64,000 nt of DNA, taken from NCBI GenBank assembly GCA_003254905.1, contig QANU01064758.1:23932-87931 (forward strand), written 5' to 3'. The notes beneath the pieces are model-generated. The model did no database searches. It saw only the letters and a program-made list of their open reading frames with translations, and was not told where the DNA came from. Shown piece after piece: positions 11,701 through 23,609 of the stretch. This DNA comes from Nissolia schottii (taxonomy: Eukaryota; Streptophyta; Magnoliopsida; Fabales; Fabaceae). Position 1 is the first letter of the stretch, and each line of letters opens with the position of its first letter. The position numbers and the translations under genes are program-made.

Positions 11701-13159
11701 GAAAGGAAAAGAAAGTATGAAGGAGAAAGAAAGACGCTAACCTGGGTAAGCCGGTATGCGTAAGAAAGGAGAAGAAGGATGCATACTCGGGTAAGCCGGT
11801 ATGCGTAAGAGGTTCCCCAAGCCCCCCATGCACTATGTAATTATACACGTATGAATGAATGGATGTATGTATGCCAGTAGGTATGTACATATGTATTTAT
11901 AACTATTGATACATTATGTAACGCAAGGGAACGACCCGAGACAATTAGTATGTTATTAATAGTAACGTAAAGTCAATGAGTACAAAGCCTATGTAATGAC
12001 AAGACTAGTGACCTCATCACGTAATAACTTAGGTAAAGCTACTCAGGACGTAGGTTAAAGATAATAAACAGTAAGGATTTAGTATGCATGACACTTAGAG
12101 GTTTTCTTGAGTGGCCTGGATTATGCCCGAGTAAATGAACCATAGCGACCACGTTGGGTTCCCACTAAGAACATAATCGTTCTTACCCTCACTCGTGTAT
12201 GAATCTAGATTGCAGTGATGGTCTCTCCACCTGCAAAGGATGTGTGGTTGTTCACCCGTACCCGTCAGCGTAACTTCTGCACGGATACCCTCTTGGAGAC
12301 GTGCACCTTTGCGCCTGCCCGCATGCCTAACGAGCCTGAGACGCCCCCAGGCGGAGACTCAGAGGACCAGGGTCCTCTCCGATGCGTCCCATCTGGATAG
12401 ATGAGCGCCCAGGGTGTAGTAGCCGCGACCCTATCCACTTCAATGGTGAGGAGGAGGTGCCCCCATCCGAGATGGAGCCGGAGATTGAGCTAGCCACAAA
12501 TCCCGGTACGTCCACTCCGCTAGTCCGAAGACGAGGCTGCCAGACGACCGCCAGAAAGAGAGTACTCCCAGTGTTACCGCGCCACTTTGTTCCGCGAGAC
12601 TTCATCGCGGTGACCGATATGTCCAGCGAGGAGGGGGAGGCTGCAAGAGAGGAGGACCCCATGGAGTGAGAGGAAGACTCCGAGTAGGAGACAGGACCCC
12701 CAGGACCCCTGTAGCAGCTATATGTGTAGGGTTGTACTGTGCACGAAGTGAGTAGTACCACTCGTGTACATAGACTTTTTAGTTGTTATATATGTACCTT
12801 ATGTGGAACTACTATGTATCATATAATTATGTAGCCCAACTTATGTATTTGTAATATATAAGCATGTTGTATATATTCAGGCCCTTATGTGTACTTCTGC
12901 CGACAGATCTCCATATGACAGGCACGTACTCACACTTCCTTTATCTCTTGATTATGCCGTTATCTGATGTATTATTTGCATGGCTCCTTACTTTCTAGAA
13001 ATCTATACATACAAAAGAAATTTCAAATAGGCCCGTGTTTTCAATAACCCTAATTTGAGAAGGTAACATAGAACAGTAATAGTTCACAGCACCAGAAGTC
13101 AACCACCTAGCCGGGGAAGCCTATGACTTAAGCATAGGCCAACTAGCTAGGGTGTTGCA

Positions 13160-14150
13160 TGCTGATTAGGTTTAAATACCTGAGTAGCGTCCGTGAATTT
13201 CGCTATTTCAGGGATCTTTCCATTAAGTTCGCCTTCGAAGATTACGAAGTGTTGTTCACTAGGGAGAGGATATCTCAGGCCAAGAATCTTATTGGCAGTG
13301 AGGGGGCGCTTAAGTCGGGCCAGTTTGATCCGTGGACCTTCGGGTGTGGTACTCTAGGATGGGCCTTCATAGCCCAGTCCATAACAAGAGCCCCCAGCTC
13401 GGAGTGTGGAGTGAAACTCCGTGGTCCGAGTTATTTTTGTGCATTGCTGAGGGTTGGTTCCAGGGAGAGGTATTCGCAAGGCATCGTGGCAGTTGAGGGG
13501 TTTATCCGCAGAAGCTATGTCTGTTGGGGGAATTTTCCTCTTTGGAGATTGTGCGATAGGACGTGCGTACTGTCGTGAGAAAATTGAGCCACTCATTTGA
13601 GGACACGTGCGTGAGTTGGTGGGCATTTGAGTTTCTCTAGGAGGTGAGTGTCATTTTTGTAATGATGGACTTGGAGGGAAATCTCTTGGGTTTCCACCGT
13701 TTTAAATCTTGAAACCACTCTTTTGCCTTTTTTACTTCTTATTCTCTCGGTTTCCATCAATCTTCTCTTTGCCTCTTTACTTCTTATTTTCTTCGTTCCT
13801 ATTCATCTTCTGTTTGTGATTTTTTCCTCTTCTTCATCCACTGAATTTTGTGTTGTGCCTTTTGTTCGTTGGCCGTGGTCATTGTGAGGAGGCTGTACTG
13901 TCGTGATGCCGTTCTGCTTCTTTGGTCTATTTTTGTGGGAGAACACTAGTAAGCAACTCTTATTATTCTCTTGGAGTATTGCGATTTTTTGTTTTGGCTT
14001 TGGGCATTTTACTTCAAGGCATTGTGGGTATATGCTGCAATGCTTTCTGTTAATGGTTTTCTGGGGTTTTGAGTGTCTTTAGGGATTTTGATCATAGGGG
14101 TTAAGAAATCTTGTGTGATCTATTTTCCCTTTTTCATTAGTTTGAGATTA
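13160..14150. other. Non-coding part of the Tat-like element upstream of its antisense gene
   Basis: No domain recognised. A C/T-rich segment at about 13700-13870 precedes the antisense gene and could be its promoter or leader. The long plus-strand frame at 13159-13578 has no recognisable features and is probably chance. Confidence 0.3.
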
Positions 14151-15371
14151 TGGTGATGGGGAAGTTGAAGAAGAATTTTCAAGACCTGAAGAGGCCGCAC
14201 CCTTTGCGAGGTCTCACGAGCGGTTGTCCTATGGGTGGATAGACCCGCAGGTATTTGCCATTCCTTCTATCATCTGGGGAGAGCACATCGAACATTTGAA
14301 TAAGGCAGTGGGGTTGACTGAGGAGGGGTGGAGGACCACGATTATAGGTTAGAGGTGCCCTCCGCGGACGAGAGGGTTTCCATGCTCAGGCATAGCGGTA
14401 CCCCTCATTTTCTGTGGATGTACGAGGTGTTGTTTATGCGCTTAGATGTTAAGCTTCCCTTCACCAACTTTGAGCAGGAGTTGATGCAGTTATGTGCCTT
14501 TAGCCTTATGCAGCTTCATCCCAATGGTTGGGCATTAGTTTGTGTAACACCCCTAGCTAATTGCTTACGCTTAAGTCGTAGGCAATGCTCACTAGGTTGT
14601 TAGGTAATTCGTGGGGAATACTTATAGTCCTTTATTACTTTTGAAAATACTTGATTGGGGAAAATATGGACCAATTTTAAACTTTCTCTGCTTGTGAGTT
14701 ATTACTAAAGTATGAGTCGTGCGTGAACAAGATATAAACAATACAAATGATAGAGCCTTGGGCTTACGATCACTAACCAATAATAGTATAATCAGATAGA
14801 TAAGCAAACATATGGTCCATTGCAAATATTTACAACAATCCATATAGTGATATAATAAGTTACATATACATAGCATGTCCCTCAAAATACATTGTTCTTT
14901 TCTTTCAACAAAAGATCCATCCAATACACAGCTATACTTGTCCATCCTTGCAGGCTAGAGGTCTTGCTTCCCAGATACCGGCGGTCCGTACTCTGTCCTT
15001 CACAGCACCTCTTGTTGCTCATCGTAGCCCTCATCCGTCCCTGGAATCATGATCAGATGGGGGTGAAAACGTTTGTCCTCAGTGGTGTACCTTAGCGTAG
15101 GGTTTATTCCTTTATCTCGCTTATGAACCAGGCTACTCAGGAGATCTCTAGGTGTTTGATAAGTACCCAATTTACGTAATTTTGACCTATTAAAATGGCA
15201 CTTATTTGCTTATGTTTCAAAGAAAATCTAACTTAATTCCCCTCTTTTGTAGGATTTTTAAATATATTTTGAAAGATGGATACAAGCATAAATAATTAAG
15301 AATAATCCCATAAAGAATGGAGAAAAAGGGCAAAAGCGGAAAAAGAGCTTAAAGAGGAAATCAGCAAGGAC

Positions 15372-15647
15372 CGCTCAGCGCAAGAACAGGACCGCTCATC
15401 GCACATAGGACAAACACCACCCAGCGATGGTACCTTAACCGCTCAGCGAGTGTACCACTGGAGCCACTTGCAGCCGCCGCATTAAATGCGCCAGCTGGAG
15501 CCAGCCTGGACTGCGGCGCCGCCCTGAAAAAGCTGCCGGCGCATTTATGAAGCTGCGTGAAATGATTACGCCGCTCAGCGATAAAGTACACATCGCTCAG
15601 CGGTAAAGCCATTATCGCTCAGCGATGGCACCTAAACCGCTGAGCGA
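15372..15647. repeat. Palindrome array B1 (CGCTCAGCG type)
   Basis: Copies of CGCTCAGCG start at 15372, 15393 (one mismatch), 15418 (degenerate), 15440, then 15572, 15594, 15616 and 15638. The last four are exactly 22 bp apart. The 125-bp middle lacks clear copies but has a GCGCATT/AATGCGC inverted pair. It lies just upstream of the LTR TATA box. Confidence 0.85.
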
Positions 15648-15664
15648 AGCCATCGGATTTTGCC

Positions 15665-15672
15665 TATAAATA
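15665..15672 (+). promoter_or_regulatory. TATA box of the Athila-like LTR
   Basis: TATAAATA follows the palindrome array and precedes A/C-rich leader sequence. The same order is found on the minus strand in the LTR at 33253-34905 (plus 34343-34350). Confidence 0.55.
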
Positions 15673-17922
15673 GAGGAGGCCGTGCCACACTTCAAAGCAT
15701 CCTCCAATTCCCATAACATCTCTTCTTCCTCCTAGAATCCATTCTTTTACACATTCTCTTGTACTTAGAAGCTTAGTTTAGTTTAGCAACAAAGAGGAGG
15801 CCAGTGAAGGAGCCGGGAGATCGAAGAAGCTAGGCGAACCGCTGTCATGATAGTGTGATAACGTGTCATGGTAAGCGTCTAAACCTTGCCTCTGAGATTC
15901 TCTGGTAAGATGGATTTGTAATCCTCTTGTTGTTGGGATTTTGAACATTATTGTAGTATGATTGTATCCATGTAACTATTGCATATGAATTTATCAGTTT
16001 CTATTGATTCGCTTGAATGATTTTATGCTTAATTCTAGCTTTTGTTTAGTGTTTTGATTCTTGATTTGGGACTTAGTTGTATGAACGAAAGTTATACTAA
16101 TTAAGTCATAACCAAGTTAAGATCAATCACTATGCTTAACTAGATTCTAGACTTGAACGTTGTGAACGAAAGTTACAAACTTACAATCATTAGAGTCGGA
16201 TCTAAATCATTTCATCTAATCTTGTTGCCATAACTGGAATAAAGATTAGTCATTTTAACATCTGGAATGACGCTGGCGTACTTTGTTCAGCTTGTGTGCG
16301 AAAGTGACAGTTTAACAAAGGAAACCTGTGATCTTTTCATGCGCGAAAGCGATGACAAGTTAAGAACTGGTGGCGGGCAATCAATGAAATGATAATTCTA
16401 TGTAATAAGTAACTGGATGCATGAAACTATGATATGATTCAATTCCCAACAAGCTCTGGAACTACCTCTGATTTGTTGCCTATTTACTTTTATGTTGTTT
16501 ATTTACATATTTGAACTATCAACAATTTATCAATCCTTCACTTCATTGTTTAATTAACTAAACTCAAGAACGGTATTTTTGCAACTCTCTGTGGATTTGA
16601 CTATACCCGACTATACTGCAATTGGATTCCTTGTGAATCTGAAAGCCGTAAAGTAGGATATATATTTAATTTGAACGACAAAAACGCAAATAAGCTTTCA
16701 ACGAACTTGGCACAGTTGTGGGAAACCAGACTATGTCAAGATTGGAGAAAGTGTAACAATTAGGCTTTCATCAGTGTTCATGCATACTACATTCCTACTG
16801 ATTATTATCTTTGCCTAGGTCCTAAGTAGCTTTATGTAGTTTATTAGGTGACGGAGGATTCCTAGTCTTTTCCTTAGCTAGGTTCTCATGCTTATTAACT
16901 TTATTCGCTAGTACATATAGGCCGTCTCGAGCGTTTTCTTGACGGTATTCACTTACTACATAGGCTTACATACATATATTCATTCATCGTATACTCATGC
17001 ATCACATACTCATTCATAATGTATCTTATGCATGGGGGAAATCTAGGGCTCTCTTACGCTTCCAGCTAACTAATGGACCGGGGTCGTGTCCTTCTTGTTA
17101 TACTCCCGGCTAACTAATGGACTGGAGTCTCGTCCCTCCGGCTAACTAATGGACCAGGGTCGCTTCCTTTTTACTTTGAGTCCTTCCAACCTTGTAACTG
17201 TGGTCTTTCGGTTACAACCAGGCAGCGCTATAACCTGAGTGGTTGCGAACCACCGCGTATAACTAATGTTCTATCCATCGACTATCAACAGGGATAACCA
17301 TCCAACTGGTGGGATGGCGAGGGGTTGGTCTTACGACACAATCCAAGCGGGGACTCATACATCATCATCATTATCATTATCCCTTAGGTGTGACGTCCCC
17401 CTTATATATTTTTATCTTTCTTTTCTTTCTTTCTTTTTGTTCATCATCATTGACCAATCCATCTTGCTGGACTGGTGAGGGGCTTGTCCATAGATGTTCC
17501 AAGAGAGGGATTCCTATTATATAACTACGTACTTGTCTTCAGGTACACTGAACCCATGGTGGTCAGAACCTTCTTAGAAAATTACTTGTTCCCTAGCGTT
17601 CAATTATGATCTTCAAGCATTAGGTGATTACCTTCTAGTTATCTAAGGTTGTCCTAACACTTAGGTGACAACCCTGTCCTCATGATGCATTATAAACATA
17701 ACTATATTCAATGTTCCACATTCATCATACAGATCAACATACATCGTTCAGATTAATGCTTGTTGGAAACATGCGGCCCAAGATAGTTTTCATAGACATT
17801 TGTTTCTTGGCCCAGGTTAGCTTGGCGACCTGGAGTTTCCTGGGTTGTTCAACACCCCTAGGAACTCCCGGTTCATGTCGTCACCCCTATCCAGGTCTCC
17901 ATGGGACAACCAGGTTTCAAGT

Positions 17923-18120
17923 CGCTTAGCGCCCCCATAGGTCCACTCAGCGGTCCCTGAAACCATTAAAGCCACAAAATTTCGTTTTAAAACCACCTTC
18001 TAAATCAGTCTTCAGGCCGCTCAATGGTCCCTGAAGTTTTCCAAGTTTCAGAAACGTTTCCAACCTAATTTCTAAGTCTAAGCCCTAGGCTGTTCAGCGG
18101 ACCCTGGAGGCCGCTCAGCG
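17923..18120. repeat. Palindrome array B2 (CGCTCAGCG type) in a Del/Tekay-like LTR
   Basis: Imperfect copies start at 17923 and 17944 (21 apart), near 18017 (single), and at 18091 and 18112 (21 apart). The array occupies the place in this LTR where the related LTRs at 24535 and 35920 have the CATTCGAATG array instead. Confidence 0.75.
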
Positions 18121-20596
18121 CCCTAGGCACAACTTAGGCATCCTCTTTAGTTTTCTTGCTTCTTTTTCCATCCTTTCCTATGCCCACTTCTTAGGGTTCT
18201 TCCACAAGTTCCAACACCCATAATACAACATATCTCAGCTTATAACACATATCCAAATCATCTATACAACCTAAGCCTAGCATAACTAACATAATCTACA
18301 ACAGTTCACAGAATTACACAGAATCAGGCATAAGCACATAGAAGTCACTAAGGAGTGAGTAAGCTAAGTTTACCCACTTCCTTAGAGTCTTGGAGATGGT
18401 TGGAGATGGTTAAGAGGGTGAGGTTTACCTAGGTGTGTAGCTTTCCTAGCTCGTCTCCTGGTTCCGACAGCATAGCGACAGGGTTTCCGAACCGAACGAT
18501 TTTTGAGCAGAGACTTTGGAGTAATGAAGAAATGTGAAAAATGAAGAACCAAGGGGGCCATTTATAGCCCAAGAGGCCGTGGCCTTAGGCTCTTGGTGGC
18601 CACAAAATTTATTGGAAAAAGAAAAAGGAAAAAAGAAAATAAAATGAATGGATAAGAACGGTGAGCCATAGCTAGTCATCTTTGACTTTTGACGAGAATG
18701 TGTGGTTGTGGTGAGGAGAGAGAAAATGTGAGAGAGAGGGCAGATTTGCTTGCCCATGGGGCCCACTTTCCAATCTCATTGAATTGTGTTTTGTCGTACA
18801 CTATCCAGGTGCTTCGCATACGGCCGTCGGAAAAATATTCCGGTCGTATTTTCGCGATCTCCTAACCTTCCTAGTGAGGATTTGGGTTTAATCCAATGTA
18901 TTTGTAACCTTTTCCTCTGTAAGGGTATGGTTTCTAGAGACTTTAGACACTCTAATACACTCTGATGACTAAAAGAAGTTGATCTAGTGTCTGCAGAATC
19001 GTATGAAACTGAGCAGAAATTCATTTAACAAACGGTTTAGATTTACCATCCAATTCTAAGGGTCAAGAGGAATTATTCTAGTGTCATCAGAATTTTGCGA
19101 AACCAAACAGAATAATTTCTACAGACAATTTTGTCTAAGGATTCATGCTTCTACATTTTTAATCTGTACAAAGGGCTTTTGCAGATATTTATCCTATGAA
19201 ATCTTTACTAAGGAAAAAGTGGGATGTTACAGTCTGCGGATTTGAGGTGGTGTGTAGGGTGTTTGGCGTGGAGCCTATGCCGAACATTTTTCTAAGTTTG
19301 TTTACCTTGACCAACGTTACGGGTGGGATTGTTTCGGGGACTCGCTTTAGGTATAGGAGTTGGCATACATTCAAGGGCGTTTCTAGGACGAGGGTGTTCA
19401 CAAGGTGGGAGGAATCCTACAAGAAATTCAAGTGGAAATACTTCAAGGTATTCGCTGCTCTGGGAACGAAGGCATTCTGGGAGAGGGATCAGGATACCGT
19501 GATGGGTATATCTTGTTACTAGAATAGGAATATCCATCATTACCGTCCAGATAGCCTGTCCGCCGAGGAGCTTGTTGAGAAGGATTTTTTTGGTAGCGCA
19601 GGCTCAGGATGGACCTTTGAATTTGAGAGAGGTCGTGGAGGGGCTAAATGCGGAGGATAGCTTAGGTAGCTATTGCATGCCTGTTGCTTTTAAAATTATT
19701 ATATATATATGTATATATTTTGTGTTGATTGTTGATGGTTTATGCAGGTGTAAGAATCCGCAGAAACATGTCTGCGAGGGGTAAGCCGAGGGAGTTGAGC
19801 AGGCGCCTGAATGCTTCCGCGAACGAGGAGATAAGCGGCCAAAGGGTTCTTGTTGAATTTTCTCCTTCTCCTCCTGCTCCCGTGGAACCCTCTCCTGAAT
19901 GTTTTGTCGCAGAAGAAGAGAAGCCTCCATGGAAACACGCTCGAGGGGGCCCTTCACGAAGAGAGTGTGGGCACCTTTCGAGTGCTCTCACCCAAGAATG
20001 GTTCAAGAGTTTAAACTTCATGCGGATTGCTGACAAGAGCTATCTGTATGAGGAGGATCAGGAGCACTTGGAGAGAGTTTCTATGGGGGAGGTGTTTGCT
20101 CGCAGCTTTTGACTTCTGGGAAAAGCCACTAGGTTATTGAAGTATGCTTTTCCCCACGATGTTGATCTCGAGGAGGTGGACAACATCGGTCTAGAAAATG
20201 CGGAGCTGAAGGATGTTGTGAGCCTCTATTCCGAGGAAAAAGTTGCCATGGAGGAGGAGATAAAGAAGTTGAGGGCACAACTGGCTATTTTCGAGGAGAG
20301 ATCAAGGATGTTTGAAGCCGTGGCGGAGGAGAAGTCTGTCTTGGCGGCAAAGAAGGCTGCGATGGTGGAGGGGATGAAGCAGGAAGTGGGAAAAGGGATA
20401 TGATTCTTGCCTGGTCTAGTGCGAGCAAGCCAGGAAAGAATATGACACTTGCTTAAAGATATCCAAGGAAGTTGTGGATGCGGCTTTTGAAACAGTAATG
20501 AGTCAAGTCAAACATGTTGTTCTTGAGGTTAACTGGAGCGTGGTGTCTCTACATAAGTGTTATGATCCTAAGACCGGCACCATCCAGGATTTGTAA

Positions 20597-21163
20597 TTCC
20601 ATGCAATGTAATTTCCTGCTTTGTATCTTCGCCTAGGCTTCTAATGCCTCGATTAATTTTTTGTCATAATTTTTGTAAGACTTTGTGTATATCAAATGAT
20701 AAAAAGTTTTCGTCGAAATTAATGTTTGCGTATTTATTTGGTTTGTGCCTTTCGGTTTTCGGATCGGGCTTACAACTTTTTTGTAGCTCTCCATTTTATT
20801 ATCAGGTTAATCGATATTTTATTTCGCGAATTATTCTCGACGCTCGAGTGATCAGTTCGGGGAATTTTCTTTGTTACTGCTATTTTTGCCAGTTTGTTAA
20901 TGTTTGCAAATGAGAAGTATGTTGAATCCTGCATGTATTATTTCATAATGGCTTTGTGGCCTTAACGTTAATATAATGATGATGCAAGATTAAAAATATG
21001 GAGATTATAATCAACTATCTAAGTAATTTAAGAATAATTTAAAGAAAAAATCTTCCCAGATTAGTCGCGTTCCATGTTCGCGAAATTTCTTTTCTGTTAA
21101 TGATCGATAACTTGTACACTCCTCGGCCAAGTTCTTCCGTTACGATGTATGGAACTTCCCAGT
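20597..21163. other. Spacer and duplicated integrase tail within copy 1 of the tandem duplication
   Basis: Follows the antisense gene stop and matches 22439-23022. Its last 60-90 bases are the minus-strand integrase C-terminus again, so an orphan integrase fragment lies here. Nothing else recognised. Confidence 0.5.
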
Positions 21164-22438
21164 TGGGATTGTTTCAGGGACTCGGTTTAGGTATAGGAGT
21201 TGGCATACATTCAAGGGCATTTCTGGGATGAGGGTATTCACCAGGTGGGAGGAATCCTACAAGGAATTCAAGTGGAAATACTTCAAGGTATTTGCTGCCC
21301 CAGGAGCGAAGGCAGGGGATTGGGATACCATGGTGGGTATATTTTGTTACTAGAACAGGAATATCCACCATCACCGTCCAGATAGCCTGTCCGTGGAGGA
21401 GCTTGTTGAGAGGGAGTTTTTTTGTAGCGCTGGCTCATGATGGACCTTTGAATTTGAGCGAGGTCGTGGAGGGGATAGATGCGGAGGCTAGCTTAGGTAG
21501 TTGTTGTTTGCCCTGTTGCTTTTAAGATTATTATATATATATATATTGTGTTGATTATTGATGGTCTATGCAGGTGCGAGAATCCGCTGAAACAGGTCTG
21601 CGAGGGATAAGCTGAGGGAGTTGAACAGGCGCCTGATTGCCTCCGTGAACGAGGAGCTAAAAGGTCAAAGGGTTGCTATTGAAGTTCCTTCTTCTCCTCT
21701 GCTCTCGTGGCACCCACTCCTGAACGTTCTGTGGCAGAAGAATAGGAGTCTCCGCAGAAACACTCTCGAAGGGCGCTCGAGGGGACCCTTCGCAGTGAGA
21801 GTGTGGGCACCTTTCGAGTGCTCTCGCCCAGGCATGGTCCAAGAGTGTAAAATTCATGCGGATTGCTGACAAGAGCTATCTATATGAGAGGCTCATGAGC
21901 ATTAGGAGGGAGTTTTCGTAGGGGAGGCGTTTGCTCACAGCTTTTGACTTTTGGGAAAAGCCACTAGGTTGTTGAAGTATGCTTTTGACCACGATGCTGG
22001 TCTCGAGGAGGTGGACAACATCCTTCGGGAAAATGCCGAGCTGAAGTAGGTTGTGAGCCGCTACTCTGAAGAAAAAGTTGCCATGGAAGAGGAGATAAAG
22101 AAGAGTAGGGCACAACTTACTATTTCCGAGGAGAGATCAAGGATGTTTGAAGCCGTGGCAGAGCAGAAGTCTTCCTTGGCGACGAAGAACGCTGCGATGG
22201 TGGAGGGGATGAAGCAGGAAGTGGAGGAGCGAAGAGGGAGTATGATTCCTGCCTGGTCCAATGCGAGGAAGCCATGAAGGAATATGATGCTTGCTTGAAG
22301 TTATCCAAGGAAGTTGTGGATGCGGCTTTTGAAACCTTAATGGGTTAAGTCAAGCATATTGCTCTTGAGGTTGACTGGAGCATGGTCTCTCTGGATAAAT
22401 GTTATGATCCTGAGACTAGCACCACCCAGGATTTGTAA
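21164..22438 (+). pseudogene. Second, 5'-truncated copy of the Tat antisense gene
   Basis: Repeats 19324-20596. It starts inside the gene at the duplication junction and keeps the intron (21497-21573, 77 bp, ending CTATGCAG) and the coiled-coil end (RAQLTISEERSRMFEAV). It stops at TAA 22436-22438. It has lost the N-terminal domain and carries its own stops and frameshifts, for example near 21352 and 22047. Both copies retain the same exon-intron structure, which supports the intron call. Confidence 0.6.
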
Positions 22439-22891
22439 TTCCATGCTATGTAATTTCTTGATTTGTATCTTTACCTAGGCTTTTGTTGCCTTGGTTAATT
22501 TTTTGTCATAATTTTTGTAAGACTTTGCTTATATCAAATGATAAACAATTTCCGGTGAAACTAATGTTTGCGTATTTATTTGGTTTGTGCCTTTCGGTTT
22601 TCGGGCTGGGCTTATAACTTAAATTGTTTTTTGTAGCTCTCGATTATATTACCGATCTTAATTGATATTTTATTCCACAGATTATTGTTGACGCCCGAGT
22701 GATTTGTTCGAGAGAATTTGCTTTGTTACCACTATTTTCGACTGTTTGTTAATGTTTGCAAATGAGAAGTATGTTGAATCCTGCATGTATTATTTCATAA
22801 TGGCTTTGTTGCCTTAACATCAGTATAATGATGATGCACGATAAAAAATATGGAAATTATAATGAACTACGTAAGGAATTTAAGAATAATT

Positions 22892-23609
22892 TTAAAGAAA
22901 AAATCTTCTCAGATTGGCCGCTTTCCATGTTCGAGAAATTTCTTTTTCGTTGATGGTCGATAACTTGTACGTTCCTCAGCCATGTTCTTCTGTTACAATG
23001 TATGGACCTTCCCAGTTGGGATGTAGCTTGCCTTGTCCCGGTGTCTTAGTGTCGATATTTGCCCTTCGTATGATGGTGTCTCTTGGAGTAAACTTTCGCG
23101 GAATTATAGAGGAGTTGTATCTTCGCGTGACCTGCCTTTTAATAGCTTCCTCTTGTATGTAGGCTTCGTTTCTGCATTATTCGACTAGGTCTATTTCTTC
23201 GGCTCTGGCTTGATCGTTTTTCTCCGAGGAGAACAATTGTATCTTAGGACTTGTTTCCCCAATTTCCACTGGTATCACGACTTCACTTTTGTATGCTAAC
23301 CAGAAATGGGAGTAAGACGTTGTTGAATGGGGGTGGTTCGATAAGCCCATAAGACACTTCCCAACTCGTCCGCCCACAGTCCCTTTGCTTCGTCTAGCCT
23401 TCTCTTCAGTCTTTTCAATATGACTTTGTTGGCAACTTCGGCTTGCTCGTTGGTCTAGGGCTGTTCCACGGATGAGAAGCAATGTTTTATTATGAGGCCT
23501 TGTAAAAATGTCATGAATTTCCTATCCGTGCACTGGGTCCCATTGTCGGAGATCAACGTTTTTGGGATGCCAAACCTTGTAAGGATGTTATTCTATACAA
23601 ATCTCCTGT
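22892..23609 (-). pseudogene. Integrase core and C-terminus of a Tat/Ogre-like gypsy element (3' segment)
   Basis: Read on the minus strand from 23609: core-domain motifs RFGIPKTLISDNGTQ (second catalytic Asp) and [15 protein letters not shown], then WAYRTT. Next comes a GPY/F-like end (NWEGPYIVTEEHGRGTYKLS) and TAA at 22894-22892. Stops (for example in the first codons after 23609) and frameshifts make it non-functional. The upstream half of the same domain is at 43945-44795; the intervening 20 kb is nested insertions. It normally joins element cDNA to the host chromosome. Confidence 0.75.

Larger units (their letters stand above)
11080..13159 (+). repeat. Partial Del/Tekay-like LTR (3' part of a plus-strand LTR)
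   Basis: Ends CTAGCTAGGGTGTTGCA, a mutated form of the GGGTGTTACA terminus. From left to right it has an array of short palindromes (11082-11312), a degenerate 75-bp minisatellite (about 11546-11700), and an A+T-rich tail matching the end of the LTR at 50624-53604. No primer-binding site follows; the next sequence is the Tat element. The open frames at 12215-12761 lie inside the LTR and are probably not genes. Confidence 0.65.
15157..16773 (+). mobile_element. Solo LTR of the Athila-like family, plus strand
   Basis: Starts TGATAAGTACCC and ends GGCTTTCATCA, flanked on both sides by the perfect 5-bp duplication GTGTT (15152-15156 and 16774-16778). It is the plus-strand relative of the Athila-like LTRs at 27495-29149 and 33253-34905: the same CGCTCAGCG ladder, the same TATA region, and the same end ('aactttggcacagttgtg'-like, then 'aggctttcatca'). 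Host LTR sequence resumes after it, matching the sequence around 25085-25140. The 1617 bp length agrees with the full element's 1.65-kb LTRs. Confidence 0.85.
14543..19231 (-). mobile_element. Solo LTR, Del/Tekay-like, minus strand, interrupted by an Athila-like solo LTR
   Basis: Begins TGTAACACCCCTAGC at 14543 and ends GTGGGATGTTACA at 19231. Flanks are GTTTG (14538-14542) and GTCTG (19232-19236), a 5-bp target duplication with one difference. The coding sequence of the antisense gene reads on across it. Without the nested insert (15157-16773 plus one TSD copy) the LTR is about 3.07 kb, like the other long LTRs here. It contains the repeat 'gctaactaatggac' near 17065-17165 and CGCTCAGCG palindromes at 17923-18120. 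Confidence 0.8.
14151..20596 (+). pseudogene. Antisense extra gene of a Tat/Ogre-like gypsy element ('putative gypsy type transposon' protein), broken
   Basis: Coding similarity is seen at 14173-14542 and resumes at 19232, directly after a solo LTR (14543-19231). The second block runs to a donor at 19665/19666, an 82-bp intron (19666-19747, ending TATGCAG), and a second exon to TAA at 20594-20596. Early parts (for example LMQLHPNGWALV, then FEVVCRVFGVEPMPNIFLSL) have the look of the plant PF04195 family. The C-terminal part is Glu/Lys-rich and predicted coiled coil (KVAMEEEIKKLRAQLAIFEE). It has stop codons (19520-19522, 20110-20112) and frameshifts, including one in a T-run near 19588. Tat-lineage elements are known to carry such a gene antisense to pol between integrase and the 3' LTR, and here it converges on the minus-strand integrase. 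The family assignment is by recognition only. Confidence 0.6.
19324..23022. repeat. 1.85-kb tandem duplication inside the Tat-like element
   Basis: Copy 1 (19324-21163) and copy 2 (21164-23022) both run from inside the antisense gene to inside the reverse-strand integrase C-terminus. The shared 6-mer TGGGAT occurs at the start of copy 1 (19324-19329), at the junction (21164-21169) and at the end of copy 2 (23017-23022), so the duplication was probably joined at this microhomology. The copies have diverged by many substitutions and small indels, so it is not recent. Confidence 0.8.

Noticed and set aside
12327-12761. 144-codon minus-strand and 95-codon plus-strand frames in G+C-richer DNA
   Set aside because: They overlap each other inside an LTR that continues on both sides; no domain recognised.
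13159-13578. 139-codon frame at the left edge of the Tat-like element
   Set aside because: It starts on the end of an LTR and has no domain or codon pattern that fits the antisense gene; probably chance.
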